Shown here in pieces: positions 15,902 through 24,286 of a DNA stretch of 36,965 bases. Below the pieces are notes generated by a model. That model saw only the letters and a list, made by a program, of their open reading frames with translations, ran no database searches and was not told where the DNA came from. The stretch comes from Bacillota bacterium (GTDB lineage: Bacteria; Bacillota; Clostridia; Lachnospirales; Lachnospiraceae). The translations under genes and the position numbers were made by a program. Each line of letters opens with the position of its first letter. The stretch's first letter is position 1. The DNA lies in contig JAEZRJ010000012.1 in NCBI GenBank assembly GCA_023412855.1, forward strand, positions 1 through 36,965, given 5' to 3'.

Positions 15902-18900
15902 ATGAGTGAATTACACTATACTTTGGGAATTGATATCGGTTCGACCACTGTAAAAATAGCTATTTTAAACGATGCCCATGAAATATTGTTTTCAGATTAC
16001 AAAAGGCATTTTGCAAACATCCGCGAAACGTTATCAAGCCTATTGCAAAAGGCATACGATCAGCTTGGAAATATCGAGCTGCATCCAATGATTACCGGCT
16101 CTGGAGGACTTACCTTAGCCAATCATCTGAAGGTCCCCTTTGTGCAGGAGGTCATTGCTGTCTCCACTACGCTGCAGGAGATGGCTCCTCAGACCGACGT
16201 GGCGATAGAGCTGGGCGGAGAGGATGCAAAGATCATTTATTTCGAAGGGGGAAATGTGGAGCAGCGTATGAACGGCATTTGTGCCGGAGGTACCGGCTCC
16301 TTTATTGACCAGATGGCTTCTCTATTGCAGACGGATGCCTCGGGCCTTAACGAATATGCCAAAGAGTATCATTCCCTATATACCATTGCAGCAAGATGTG
16401 GTGTATTTGCGAAATCGGACATTCAGCCTCTCATCAACGAAGGTGCCACCAAAGAAGACCTTTCCGCTTCTATTTTTCAAGCGGTTGTCAACCAGACGAT
16501 TTCCGGCCTGGCCTGCGGTAAGCCGATCAGAGGTCATGTAGCTTTCTTAGGAGGTCCTCTATACTTTTTATCCGAACTGAAGGAAGCCTTTATCCGTACG
16601 CTGAAACTGGATGAGGCGCATATTGTAAATACAGAACACTCTCACCTTTTTGCCGCCATCGGTTCCGCCTTGAACGCAAAGGAAGAGGTGTTTTACTCTA
16701 TGGAGGAGATGGTTTTAAAGCTTTCCTCCGACATAAAAATGGACTTCGAAGTGGAACGTATGGAACCGCTTTTTGAAAACGAAGCATCCTATATGGAATT
16801 CAAAAGCAGACATTCCGTACATCACGTAGCAACCTCGGATCTGGCATCCTATCATGGAAATTGCTTTCTCGGCATCGACGCCGGAAGCACTACCACCAAA
16901 GTGGCTCTCGTAGCGGAAGACGGTTCTCTCTTATATTCCTTCTACAGCAGTAACGACGGAAGCCCTTTGAAGACGGCAATCCGCTCCATCAAGGAGATTT
17001 ATGCGCTGCTGCCTGAGGACGTAAATATCGTGCGCTCCTGTTCTACCGGATACGGAGAAGCGCTGATGAAAGCTGCATTTTTATTGGATGACGGTGAAGT
17101 GGAGACTGTGGCACACTATTATGCCGCTGCCTTTTTCGATCCTTCCGTAGATTGCATTCTCGATATCGGCGGTCAGGACATGAAGTGCATCAAAATCAAA
17201 AATCAGACCGTAGACAGCGTACAGCTTAATGAAGCATGTTCTGCGGGCTGCGGTTCTTTTATAGAGACCTTCGCAAAATCATTGAACTACAGTGTAGAGG
17301 ATTTCGCTCAGACCGCATTGTTTGCGGAGCATCCCATCGACCTAGGGACCCGTTGTACCGTATTTATGAACTCCAAGGTAAAGCAGGCACAGAAGGAAGG
17401 CGCCAAGGTGTCCGACATCTCTGCAGGACTTGCATATTCCGTTATTAAAAACGCACTGTTCAAGGTAATAAAAGTCGCAGATGCTTCGGAGCTGGGCAAG
17501 CATATCGTAGTGCAGGGCGGCACCTTTTATAACGATGCGATCCTTCGCGGCTTCGAGAAAATTGCGGACTGCAAGGCAATTCGTCCTGACATCGCAGGCA
17601 TCATGGGCGCTTTCGGCGCCGCTCTCATCGCTCGCGAACGTTATACCAAGGACTATGATACTTCCATGCTCTCTATCGAACAGATAGGAGCTCTCCAATT
17701 TGAAACAAGTATGGCGAAATGCAAGGGGTGTACGAACAACTGCCGACTGACCATAAATAAATTCAGCGGCGGAAGACAATACATTTCCGGCAACCGCTGC
17801 GAACGCGGACTCGGAAAAACGAAGAATGAGGACGGTATCCCCAATCTCTTCGAATATAAATTAAAAAGAATATTCGGCTACGAGCCCCTTCCTGCCGACG
17901 AGGCGAAAAGGGGACGGGTAGGCATTCCAAGGGTTCTCAACATGTACGAGAATTATCCGTTCTGGCATACGTTCTTTACAAAGCTTGGTTATCAGGTGGT
18001 CCTCTCTCCTCTTTCCAACCACAACATTTATTCGCTCGGCATTGAATCCATTCCGAGCGAGTCTGAGTGCTACCCGGCTAAGCTGGCCCACGGCCATGTG
18101 AGCTGGCTCATTCACAAAGGTGTGGATTTCATCTTCTACCCGGCTCTTTTTTATGAGCGCAATGAGTTCGAAGAGGCTAATAATCACTATAACTGTCCTA
18201 TCGTAACCTCCTATTCGGAGAATATAAAAAATAACATGGAGGAAATCGGACACGGAGAAGCCGTCTTGCGAAATCCCTTCATGTCCTTCCGCGATGTGAA
18301 AACCATATCGGAGTCTTTGATCAAGGAATTTACGGAGATTCCTGCAGAGGAAATTATCGACGCAGTGGATGCCGGATGGAAGGAAATGGATCAGGCAAGG
18401 CTCGATATGATGAAAAAGGGCGAAGAAACTATAAAGTATCTGGAGGAAAACGGCAGGCATGGTATTGTCCTTGCCGGACGACCTTACCATATCGACCCTG
18501 AAATCAACCACGGCATTCCTGAGCTTATCACCTCCTATGGTGTTGCTGTTCTGACAGAAGATTCTGTTTCCCATTTGGCGAGCCCGGAGCGTCCCCTTAT
18601 CGTATCCGACCAGTGGATGTATCATTCGAGGCTGTATGCTGCGGCAAGCTACGTAAAAACAAGGGAGGATCTGGAGCTGATTCAGCTGAATTCCTTCGGC
18701 TGCGGGCTGGACGCCGTTACCACTGATCAGGTGAGCGATATTCTTTCCGGTTCGGGTAAAATTTATACCTGCTTAAAAATCGACGAGGTAAACAACCTCG
18801 GTGCGGCAAGAATCCGTATCCGTTCTCTGCTCTCTGCGATTCGCGTAAGGGACAGCAAGAAGCAGGATCGGGAAATTCGCTCTTCTGCCATCCATAAGGT

Positions 18901-20131
18901 TCAGTTTACGGAGAAAATGCGCGAGGAATATACGATCCTCTGCCCCCAGATGTCACCTATTCATTTCGAAATATTGGAACCGGCCTTCCGCTCCTGCGGC
19001 TATAACTTCGAGGTATTATCCAACGACAACAAGCATGCCGTGGACGTAGGGCTTAAATATGTAAATAACGACGCCTGTTATCCGTCGCTGATGGTCGTAG
19101 GACAGATCATGGATGCACTCCTATCAGGAAAATATGACCTAAATAAAGTAGCTGTCATCATGTCGCAAACCGGAGGCGGATGCCGCGCTACCAACTACGT
19201 AGGTTTTATACGAAGGGCTTTCGAAAAGGCCGGAATGCCTCAGATTCCTGTTATATCTCTCAATATGGCAGGGATAGAAACCAATCCGGGCTTTGACCTG
19301 AATGCAGATTTGCTCATGCGCGCCGCTTACGGAGCCATTTTCGGGGATATTTTCATGCGCTGTGTTTACCGTATGCGGCCTTATGAAAAAGAAGCCGGCT
19401 CGGTGGAGAAGGTGCATGCGAAATGGCTGAAGCAGTGTCAGGACTTCGTATCCGCAAAGCATATGAACTATTTTAAATTCAGAAAAATGTGCCGCTTGAT
19501 CGTGGAGGACTTCGACGCGATTCCCATTACGGAAGAAGTGAAGCCGAAGGTCGGCATCGTAGGTGAAATCCTCGTAAAATTTGCTCCCGCCGCCAACAAT
19601 CATCTGGTGGAACTTTTGGAGTCCGAAGGCGCGGAAGCTGTGGTTCCTGATTTGATCGATTTCATGCTCTACTGCTTCTACAATCAGATATACAAAGCAG
19701 AGGAGCTTGGCATGAGCAAGAAAACAGCCATTGTCTCCAAGCTAGGCATCGACGGCATTGAATTTCTGCGCGCTTCCGCAAGGAGAGCGTTTGAAAAGAG
19801 CAAACATTTCCACCCTCCGGTAAGCATCTACAAAATCGTGAATTACGCAAAATCTATCGTATCCATCGGCAATCAGACCGGCGAGGGCTGGTTCTTAACC
19901 GGAGAAATGGTAGAGCTGATACACGGAGGTGTTAACAATATCGTGTGTACCCAGCCTTTCGGCTGCCTTCCTAACCACGTGGTAGGAAAGGGAGTGATAA
20001 AGGAGCTTCGGAAGCAATATCCGCTTTCGAACATCGTTGCCATCGATTATGACCCCGGTGCCAGCGAGGTAAACCAGTTGAACAGAATAAAACTGATGCT
20101 TTCCACCGCACAGAAAAACCTAGAAAAATAG
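15902..20131 (+). CDS. 2-hydroxyacyl-CoA dehydratase activase-type protein (two BadF/HgdC modules + DUF2229)
   Basis: The 1409-residue protein starts with an ASKHA ATPase module of the HgdC/BadF type: LGIDIGSTTVK at residue 8, GGEDAK near 105, and iron-sulfur ligands Cys127 (NGICAGGTGSF) and Cys166 (AARCGVFAKSD), the 39-residue spacing of HgdC. A second such module begins near residue 320 (LGIDAGSTTTK), with DIGGQDMK, ACSAGCGSF and GTRCTVF. A Cys cluster follows (Cys607, 610, 614 and one near 632), then a DUF2229 region and a C-terminal HgdB-like part. HgdC-type proteins use ATP to drive an electron into radical dehydratases, but no dehydratase genes are nearby. Fused proteins of this kind are widespread in anaerobes with unproven substrates. 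AAAGGGCGG precedes the start. Confidence 0.9.
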   Translation: MSELHYTLGIDIGSTTVKIAILNDAHEILFSDYKRHFANIRETLSSLLQKAYDQLGNIELHPMITGSGGLTLANHLKVPFVQEVIAVSTTLQEMAPQTDVAIELGGEDAKIIYFEGGNVEQRMNGICAGGTGSFIDQMASLLQTDASGLNEYAKEYHSLYTIAARCGVFAKSDIQPLINEGATKEDLSASIFQAVVNQTISGLACGKPIRGHVAFLGGPLYFLSELKEAFIRTLKLDEAHIVNTEHSHLFAAIGSALNAKEEVFYSMEEMVLKLSSDIKMDFEVERMEPLFENEASYMEFKSRHSVHHVATSDLASYHGNCFLGIDAGSTTTKVALVAEDGSLLYSFYSSNDGSPLKTAIRSIKEIYALLPEDVNIVRSCSTGYGEALMKAAFLLDDGEVETVAHYYAAAFFDPSVDCILDIGGQDMKCIKIKNQTVDSVQLNEACSAGCGSFIETFAKSLNYSVEDFAQTALFAEHPIDLGTRCTVFMNSKVKQAQKEGAKVSDISAGLAYSVIKNALFKVIKVADASELGKHIVVQGGTFYNDAILRGFEKIADCKAIRPDIAGIMGAFGAALIARERYTKDYDTSMLSIEQIGALQFETSMAKCKGCTNNCRLTINKFSGGRQYISGNRCERGLGKTKNEDGIPNLFEYKLKRIFGYEPLPADEAKRGRVGIPRVLNMYENYPFWHTFFTKLGYQVVLSPLSNHNIYSLGIESIPSESECYPAKLAHGHVSWLIHKGVDFIFYPALFYERNEFEEANNHYNCPIVTSYSENIKNNMEEIGHGEAVLRNPFMSFRDVKTISESLIKEFTEIPAEEIIDAVDAGWKEMDQARLDMMKKGEETIKYLEENGRHGIVLAGRPYHIDPEINHGIPELITSYGVAVLTEDSVSHLASPERPLIVSDQWMYHSRLYAAASYVKTREDLELIQLNSFGCGLDAVTTDQVSDILSGSGKIYTCLKIDEVNNLGAARIRIRSLLSAIRVRDSKKQDREIRSSAIHKVQFTEKMREEYTILCPQMSPIHFEILEPAFRSCGYNFEVLSNDNKHAVDVGLKYVNNDACYPSLMVVGQIMDALLSGKYDLNKVAVIMSQTGGGCRATNYVGFIRRAFEKAGMPQIPVISLNMAGIETNPGFDLNADLLMRAAYGAIFGDIFMRCVYRMRPYEKEAGSVEKVHAKWLKQCQDFVSAKHMNYFKFRKMCRLIVEDFDAIPITEEVKPKVGIVGEILVKFAPAANNHLVELLESEGAEAVVPDLIDFMLYCFYNQIYKAEELGMSKKTAIVSKLGIDGIEFLRASARRAFEKSKHFHPPVSIYKIVNYAKSIVSIGNQTGEGWFLTGEMVELIHGGVNNIVCTQPFGCLPNHVVGKGVIKELRKQYPLSNIVAIDYDPGASEVNQLNRIKLMLSTAQKNLEK

Positions 20132-20153
20132 GACCTTTCGGTCCTATTTCTTT
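20126..20153. terminator. Bidirectional terminator between convergent genes
   Basis: A perfect 10-bp stem (AAATAGGACC / GGTCCTATTT) with loop TTTC overlaps the stop codon of the activase gene. It lies 17 bp from the stop of the convergent solute-binding protein gene, with T or A runs on both sides. Confidence 0.85.
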
Positions 20154-20169
20154 ATGGATATTTTTCTCA

Positions 20170-21135
20170 TTAATCTACAATTCCGCCCTCTACTACCAAG
20201 CTATCCGCATCTACGCTGTCTCCATATACCGGCTTCAAGGTCTCTTCGAAATCCTTATGGAAGAACTGCTCTGCCGCCAAGCTCTCGATTTCTTCATTGA
20301 TCCAGTTAAGAAGCTCCGTATTGCCCTTCTGTACCGCCGGAGCGATCGTATCCAGATTTCCGATGGATTCAATTCCTACTGCGAAGCCTTTGTTCTGCAA
20401 AGCCCAAGCCAATACCTCCGTATTATCCGTGGAGAAGGCATCTCCTCTTCCATCTGCAAGAGCGTCATATGCTTCCTGATATTCATCAAATTTCAAAAGA
20501 TTGATCTCAGGATAATTCTCCTGGAAATAAGTCTCTGCCGTAGTTCCTTTTACTACGATAAGTGTCTTTTCCTTTAACTGCTCTACATCCGTTATCAGAC
20601 TACCCTCCGGAGAAACCACGCCTAAGGCTACCTTCATATAAGGTAATGCGAAATCTACCTGCTCGCTTCTTTCATCCGTTACCGTAAAGTTAGCCAAGAT
20701 GATGTCTACCTTTGCAGATTTCAAATACTCAACCCGGCTGGCTGCCTCTACATATACGAATTCTACCGCATCCTCACTGCCGAATAAATCCAAAGCGAGG
20801 CGCTTTGCAAAATACACATCATATCCTTGTACGTCACCGTTTGCGTCTACATAGCCAAAGGGGTTTTTATCACTGAATACGCCGATTACCAGCTTTCCGT
20901 CCGCTTTGATGTCCTCTAAGCTTCTCGCCTGTGCCGATGCCGAAGCATCTTCCGATTCTGCTGCAGCCGGCTCTGCGGCACTTTCTGCTTCAGCCGCTTC
21001 ACTTTCCGCTGCCGGTGCTGTTTCTTCCGTCGCCTGTGCAGCCGTGGAAGCCGCCTCCTGTGTCTGTCCGCAGCCCGCTAGTACTCCTGCTAATAAACCT
21101 GCTGTCAAGATGACTCCTAATAATTTCTTTTTCAT
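20170..21135 (-). CDS. Amino-acid ABC transporter, solute-binding lipoprotein
   Basis: The 321-residue protein has a lipoprotein signal (MKKKLLGVILTAG, lipobox LAGC with Cys22) and a long Ala/Glu/Ser linker to about residue 70. A family-3 periplasmic-type binding fold follows: KLVIGVFSDKNPFGYVD, GYDVYFAKRLALDLFG, DIILANFTVTDERSEQVDFALPY and LIVVKGTTAE. This is the pattern of polar amino-acid binding proteins. The exact substrate cannot be read, with cystine or another polar amino acid as candidates. The frame is open to 21168, but AGGAGG lies just before the ATG at 21135. It is the last gene of the importer operon; a 24-bp hairpin (21154-21177) sits just upstream. Confidence 0.9.
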   Translation of the reverse strand: MKKKLLGVILTAGLLAGVLAGCGQTQEAASTAAQATEETAPAAESEAAEAESAAEPAAAESEDASASAQARSLEDIKADGKLVIGVFSDKNPFGYVDANGDVQGYDVYFAKRLALDLFGSEDAVEFVYVEAASRVEYLKSAKVDIILANFTVTDERSEQVDFALPYMKVALGVVSPEGSLITDVEQLKEKTLIVVKGTTAETYFQENYPEINLLKFDEYQEAYDALADGRGDAFSTDNTEVLAWALQNKGFAVGIESIGNLDTIAPAVQKGNTELLNWINEEIESLAAEQFFHKDFEETLKPVYGDSVDADSLVVEGGIVD

Positions 21136-21153
21136 AATAATCCTCCTATTTGC

Positions 21154-21177
21154 GTGTGGAAAATTCATTTTTCACAC
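21154..21177. repeat. Small hairpin repeat, copy 1
   Basis: Arms GTGTGGAAAA and TTTTTCACAC (one G-U pair) flank TTCA. The surrounding 28 bp (21151-21178) match 25728-25755 with one difference. It lies between the ATPase gene and the binding-protein ribosome binding site. Confidence 0.7.
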
Positions 21178-21197
21178 TGTTCTTTCCTTCATTTTGT

Positions 21198-21950
21198 TTA
21201 TATTTCTAACGCTTCATAATGAAACGTATTTAGAAACTGCTTTGCTCTTTCTGTCTTCGGATAGGCAAAGAATTCCTTTGCCGTATTCTCCTCTACGATA
21301 ACGCCCTGATCCATAAACATGACCCTGTCCGCCACCGCTTTCGCAAATTCCATTTCATGGGTTACGATCGCCATCGTCATACCCTCCTGTGCCAGCTTCA
21401 GCACTACCTGAAGCACCTCGCGAACCATTTCCGGGTCCAGCGCCGCAGTGATTTCATCCAGAAGCAGTACCTCCGGATTCATGATAAGGGCACGTACTAT
21501 AGCGACTCTCTGCTTCTGCCCGCCGGACAGCTGCCTTGGGAAAGCGTCTTTTTTATCAGACAGGCCTACCCGTTCTAGCAGGGCTAATGCCTCTCGCTCC
21601 GCTTCCTTCCGGTCTCTCTTCTGTACCTTTACCGGTGCCAGCAGAATGTTATTTATAATGCTAAGATGAGGAAACAGCTCATAGCTTTGAAAGACCATAC
21701 CTATTTTCTGTCTGTGCTGATGAACATTCTTATCTTTTCTGTCTATAGTATCACCACCTAGAACAATACTTCCCTCATCGATGGGTTCCAACAGGTTCAG
21801 GCATCTTAAAAAAGTGCTCTTGCCGCATCCCGATGGCCCTACGATGACTACCACTTCTCCCTTTTGCAGATTAAAATTGATATCCTTCAAAACCGGCTCG
21901 TTTTTTTCATATGATTTCGTCAAATGCTTTACCTGTAAAACTTCATTCAT
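21198..21950 (-). CDS. Amino-acid ABC transporter, ATP-binding protein
   Basis: The 250-residue cytosolic ATPase powers the importer. It has Walker A GPSGCGKST (38-46), Q-loop region GMVFQSYELFPHLS, signature LSGGQKQRVAIVRAL, Walker B VLLLDEITAALDPE and switch His in IVTHEMEFA. This is the GlnQ/HisP-like polar amino-acid subfamily. Its length is typical. It lies between the permease genes and the binding-protein gene on one transcript. Confidence 0.95.
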   Translation of the reverse strand: MNEVLQVKHLTKSYEKNEPVLKDINFNLQKGEVVVIVGPSGCGKSTFLRCLNLLEPIDEGSIVLGGDTIDRKDKNVHQHRQKIGMVFQSYELFPHLSIINNILLAPVKVQKRDRKEAEREALALLERVGLSDKKDAFPRQLSGGQKQRVAIVRALIMNPEVLLLDEITAALDPEMVREVLQVVLKLAQEGMTMAIVTHEMEFAKAVADRVMFMDQGVIVEENTAKEFFAYPKTERAKQFLNTFHYEALEI

Positions 21951-21985
21951 TTTTTCATTTTGCCTCTCTCAGATTCTTAATTATC

Positions 21986-22663
21986 CTAGATTTCGTATTT
22001 CTTTTCCAGCCACAGTGACAGCCTCGAAAACGGATAACAAACGATAAAATACATGATGAATATCACTCCGTATATCCAAAGCGCTGCTGTGGGCGTCTGA
22101 TACCTCGAGGCATCAATAATCTGCTTTCCTACCTTTACTACCTCAACCACACCTATAAGCACCACCAGGGATGTCGTCTTTATCATTCGTGTAAGCAGGT
22201 TCACGGCAGGAGGCAGCAATCTCTTTATCGTTTGCGGGATGATTACATAAAAATAGGTCTGCAGCGTATTCATCCCCAAGCCACCTGCACTCTCGTATTG
22301 GTGCCTCGGTGTTGCGATAAGAGCACCTCGCACCAAATCACCCATTTCAGCAGTGCCCCAAAAGGTGAACACGATAATGGCCGCTGTCTCACCCGACATA
22401 TTGATCCCTAAATGCTTCGCCGCACCGAAATATACGAGAAAGAGCAAAACAAGCTGCGGTAAAATTCTGACCGCTTCCAGATAAAGCCTCGTAATACATC
22501 GCACCGCCCTATTGTGCATCGTCATGATCATTCCTAAAAGGAAGCCAAGCAAAATGGAAAGCGCCATAGCAATTACTGCGATGCGGAGGGTTACCCATAA
22601 GCCTTCCCACAGCCTTATAAAATTCCTACCCTGAAACAGCACTTGTATCCCCAAATCCTGCAT
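21986..22663 (-). CDS. Amino-acid ABC transporter, permease (second subunit)
   Basis: The 225-residue inner-membrane permease of the HisM/GlnP type has GLWVTLRIAVIAMALSILLG at the N-terminus. The EAA loop is ESAGGLGMNTLQTYFYVIIP, with the diagnostic PQTIKRLLPPAVN after it. About five hydrophobic spans are visible. AAGGAG lies 8 nt before the ATG at 22663. The 5' end overlaps the end of the other permease gene by 38 bp, which implies translational coupling and a heterodimeric channel. Confidence 0.93.
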   Translation of the reverse strand: MQDLGIQVLFQGRNFIRLWEGLWVTLRIAVIAMALSILLGFLLGMIMTMHNRAVRCITRLYLEAVRILPQLVLLFLVYFGAAKHLGINMSGETAAIIVFTFWGTAEMGDLVRGALIATPRHQYESAGGLGMNTLQTYFYVIIPQTIKRLLPPAVNLLTRMIKTTSLVVLIGVVEVVKVGKQIIDASRYQTPTAALWIYGVIFIMYFIVCYPFSRLSLWLEKKYEI

Positions 22664-23303
22664 AGCGCACTCTCCTTTCTATGAATGATGCAATAACGGA
22701 TATCGGAAGCAGGATCACCAGATAAGCTGATACCAGCATGAACAACGCTTCATCCGTCTTGTAATAAATACCGATCAAATCCTTTGCTACAAACATCAGA
22801 TCCGCTAACGCTACCGCGCTGAACACCGAAGTTTCTTTTATCAAAAAAATGACATTGGCACAAAACAGAGGAACAGAGGTGGACACTGCCTGCGGAAGTA
22901 TGATATGCCGGAATATCTGACTGTTTGTAAAGCCCAGGCTTAATCCCGACTGCGTCTGTATCTGCGCCACATTATCCAGTCCCGAACGAAAGGCCTCCGA
23001 CATGTAGCTGCCTCCTAAAAATGCCAGACCGATAATCCCACAGCTTTCTGAGCTAAGTACTACTCCCAGCTTGGGAAGGCCAAAATACAGAAAAAACAAC
23101 TGTATCAAAAGCGGAGTATTTCTTGATAGTTCTATATAAACATTTGCTATCTGTGTCAGTACCGGTATCTTCAAGTATTTTATTATGCTTGTAACCAGCC
23201 CAATCAAAAATGCCAGCAGTATTCCCAAGGCAGCTATTCTCAAGGTCAGCCATGCCGCCTCGATATAAAGCGGCAAATGCGTTCTCATAAATTCCAAATC
23301 CAT
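22626..23303 (-). CDS. Amino-acid ABC transporter, permease (first subunit)
   Basis: The 225-residue permease of the same family as its neighbour has AAWLTLRIAALGILLAFLIG, NTPLLIQLFFLYFGLP and an EAA loop SGLSLGFTNSQIFRHIILPQ. The reading frame is open to 23375, but AAGGAG followed closely by the ATG at 23303 gives the natural start. The extra N-terminal residues (rich in Lys, Arg and Glu) do not fit the family. It is first in the importer operon, about 125 bp from the promoter. Confidence 0.93.
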   Translation of the reverse strand: MDLEFMRTHLPLYIEAAWLTLRIAALGILLAFLIGLVTSIIKYLKIPVLTQIANVYIELSRNTPLLIQLFFLYFGLPKLGVVLSSESCGIIGLAFLGGSYMSEAFRSGLDNVAQIQTQSGLSLGFTNSQIFRHIILPQAVSTSVPLFCANVIFLIKETSVFSAVALADLMFVAKDLIGIYYKTDEALFMLVSAYLVILLPISVIASFIERRVRYAGFGDTSAVSG

Positions 23304-23416
23304 CCGTCTTTCTCCTTCTCCCTCCCGTTTCGGCGCAAAAAAAGAAGCATATATATGCTCGTACCTGCATTTCATCTTTCGGCTCTTCCCGCGATGCTAC
23401 ATGGTTAAAATCAATT

Positions 23417-23433
23417 CCTATCAATTCTATAGG
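23417..23433. promoter_or_regulatory. Dyad operator candidate at the importer start site
   Basis: CCTAT and ATAGG arms separated by 7 bp lie over the predicted transcription start (about 23430). That position would let a bound protein block transcription. The extended form (AATTCCTAT ... ATAGGTTT) recalls Rrf2-family dyads used for cysteine or sulfur control in Firmicutes, but this resemblance is from memory and unproven. Confidence 0.45.
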
Positions 23434-23436
23434 TTT

Positions 23437-23465
23437 AGTATATTATCGATTATATATATTGTCAA
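23437..23465 (-). promoter_or_regulatory. Strong sigma-A promoter of the amino-acid importer operon
   Basis: A perfect -35 TTGACA (23460-23465) and TATACT (23437-23442) with 17-bp spacing on the minus strand, with an A+T-rich sequence upstream. Confidence 0.85.
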
Positions 23466-23532
23466 CACTTTTTATAAATAAAATTTCTTATAATTTTATG
23501 GAAAAAAATCACCTTATTTTTCCTTTTCTTCT

Positions 23533-23696
23533 AGGGTGCGTCTGAAAACTCATTGCCCCAATCTGTACGCCCCACTTTGCGGTATATTTGTCCCAAATTC
23601 AGTTGACGTAGCCCACTACGCCGCCTTCATTTGGGAACAAATCTCCCACAAAGTGTGACGCACATCTTGAAACAAGCAGTTTTCAGACACACCCTA
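23533..23696. mobile_element. Palindromic MITE-like element family 2 (164 bp)
   Basis: The termini are inverted repeats of 17-18 bp (GGGTGCGTCTGAAAACT at the left; its complement at the right differs by one base). Both ends are bounded by TA, consistent with a TA target duplication of the IS630/Tc1-mariner kind. Much of the interior is also inverted (ATTTGTCCCAAAT against ATTTGGGAACAAAT), so a transcript would fold into one long hairpin. No reading frame was found. Confidence 0.7.
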
Positions 23697-23715
23697 ACAT
23701 AATTTATAAAAAATT

Positions 23716-23757
23716 GAAACGACGGCTTTGAAGTAAAAAAATCAAAGCCGCCGTTTT
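23716..23757. terminator. Terminator downstream of the VOC gene
   Basis: A 15-bp stem with one G-U pair (AAACGACGGCTTTGA / TCAAAGCCGCCGTTT) is followed on the minus strand by CAATTTTTT. It ends the VOC gene transcript and could also act on plus-strand transcription. Confidence 0.8.
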
Positions 23758-23833
23758 AATCGGGAAATACATATGAAAACATATATCATATCATTGCTTT
23801 TTTATTTTCCATATGATATTGCTTTTTTTATAA

Positions 23834-24202
23834 TTATTTGTCCAAGTCCCATATAATCCCGTTCTTATCGGTAAGCATAGCGTGCAGGCTGCCCCAAAAA
23901 GTCTTTTGAAGTTCATAGCCTACCGTACTAGTGGTCTTAAGATTATCATATATCTTTTGTATTTCCTCGTCAGTTTCCAATTTAACATAAATATGAATGG
24001 TATCGTTAGACTTGTCCGATTTCTCCCTGTCCCCAAAAAACAGGACGCAATTTTCATTGATATGAAGTTCTGCATGTATCAATCTTTCAGGATTTTCGCG
24101 GGAAGGAACTGTGTTTTTAATTTCGCCTCCAAAAATGCCCTGATAATAATTCAGGTTTTCCATAGTATTTTCGATGAATAGGTTGGGGATTATTGTTTTC
24201 AT
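23834..24202 (-). CDS. VOC-superfamily (PhnB/glyoxalase-like) protein
   Basis: The 122-residue protein has the beta-alpha-beta-beta-beta pattern of the vicinal-oxygen-chelate fold: MKTIIPNLFIENTMENLNYY, then HAELHINENCVLFFGD, then IHIYVKLETDEEI, ending WGSLHAMLTDKNGIIWDLD. This is closest to PhnB-like proteins of unknown substrate. The DNA is more A+T-rich than its neighbours. AAGGAG precedes the start by about 8 nt. It stands alone between the importer and the copper block, with its own terminator. Confidence 0.85.
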   Translation of the reverse strand: MKTIIPNLFIENTMENLNYYQGIFGGEIKNTVPSRENPERLIHAELHINENCVLFFGDREKSDKSNDTIHIYVKLETDEEIQKIYDNLKTTSTVGYELQKTFWGSLHAMLTDKNGIIWDLDK

Positions 24203-24286
24203 AATTCATTCTCCTTATTTTAAACTTTTTCACTATTTTCTGCAAAAGCTTTGTGGATGATATACCATCCTTAAATGTGCAGCTTC

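Larger units (their letters stand above)
23304..23833. other. 530-bp intergenic region
   Basis: Contents in order: leader of the importer operon, its dyad operator and promoter (23417-23465), an A+T-rich gap, a 164-bp palindromic element (23533-23696), and a terminator hairpin (23716-23757). At about 23783-23832 there is a pair of imperfect direct repeats containing ATTGCTTTTTT. No gene was seen here. Confidence 0.7.

Noticed and set aside
17861..18625. Long open frame of 254 codons on the minus strand inside the activase gene
   Set aside because: It lies entirely antisense to a clearly conserved protein, has no recognisable domain, and is explained by codon bias of the sense strand.
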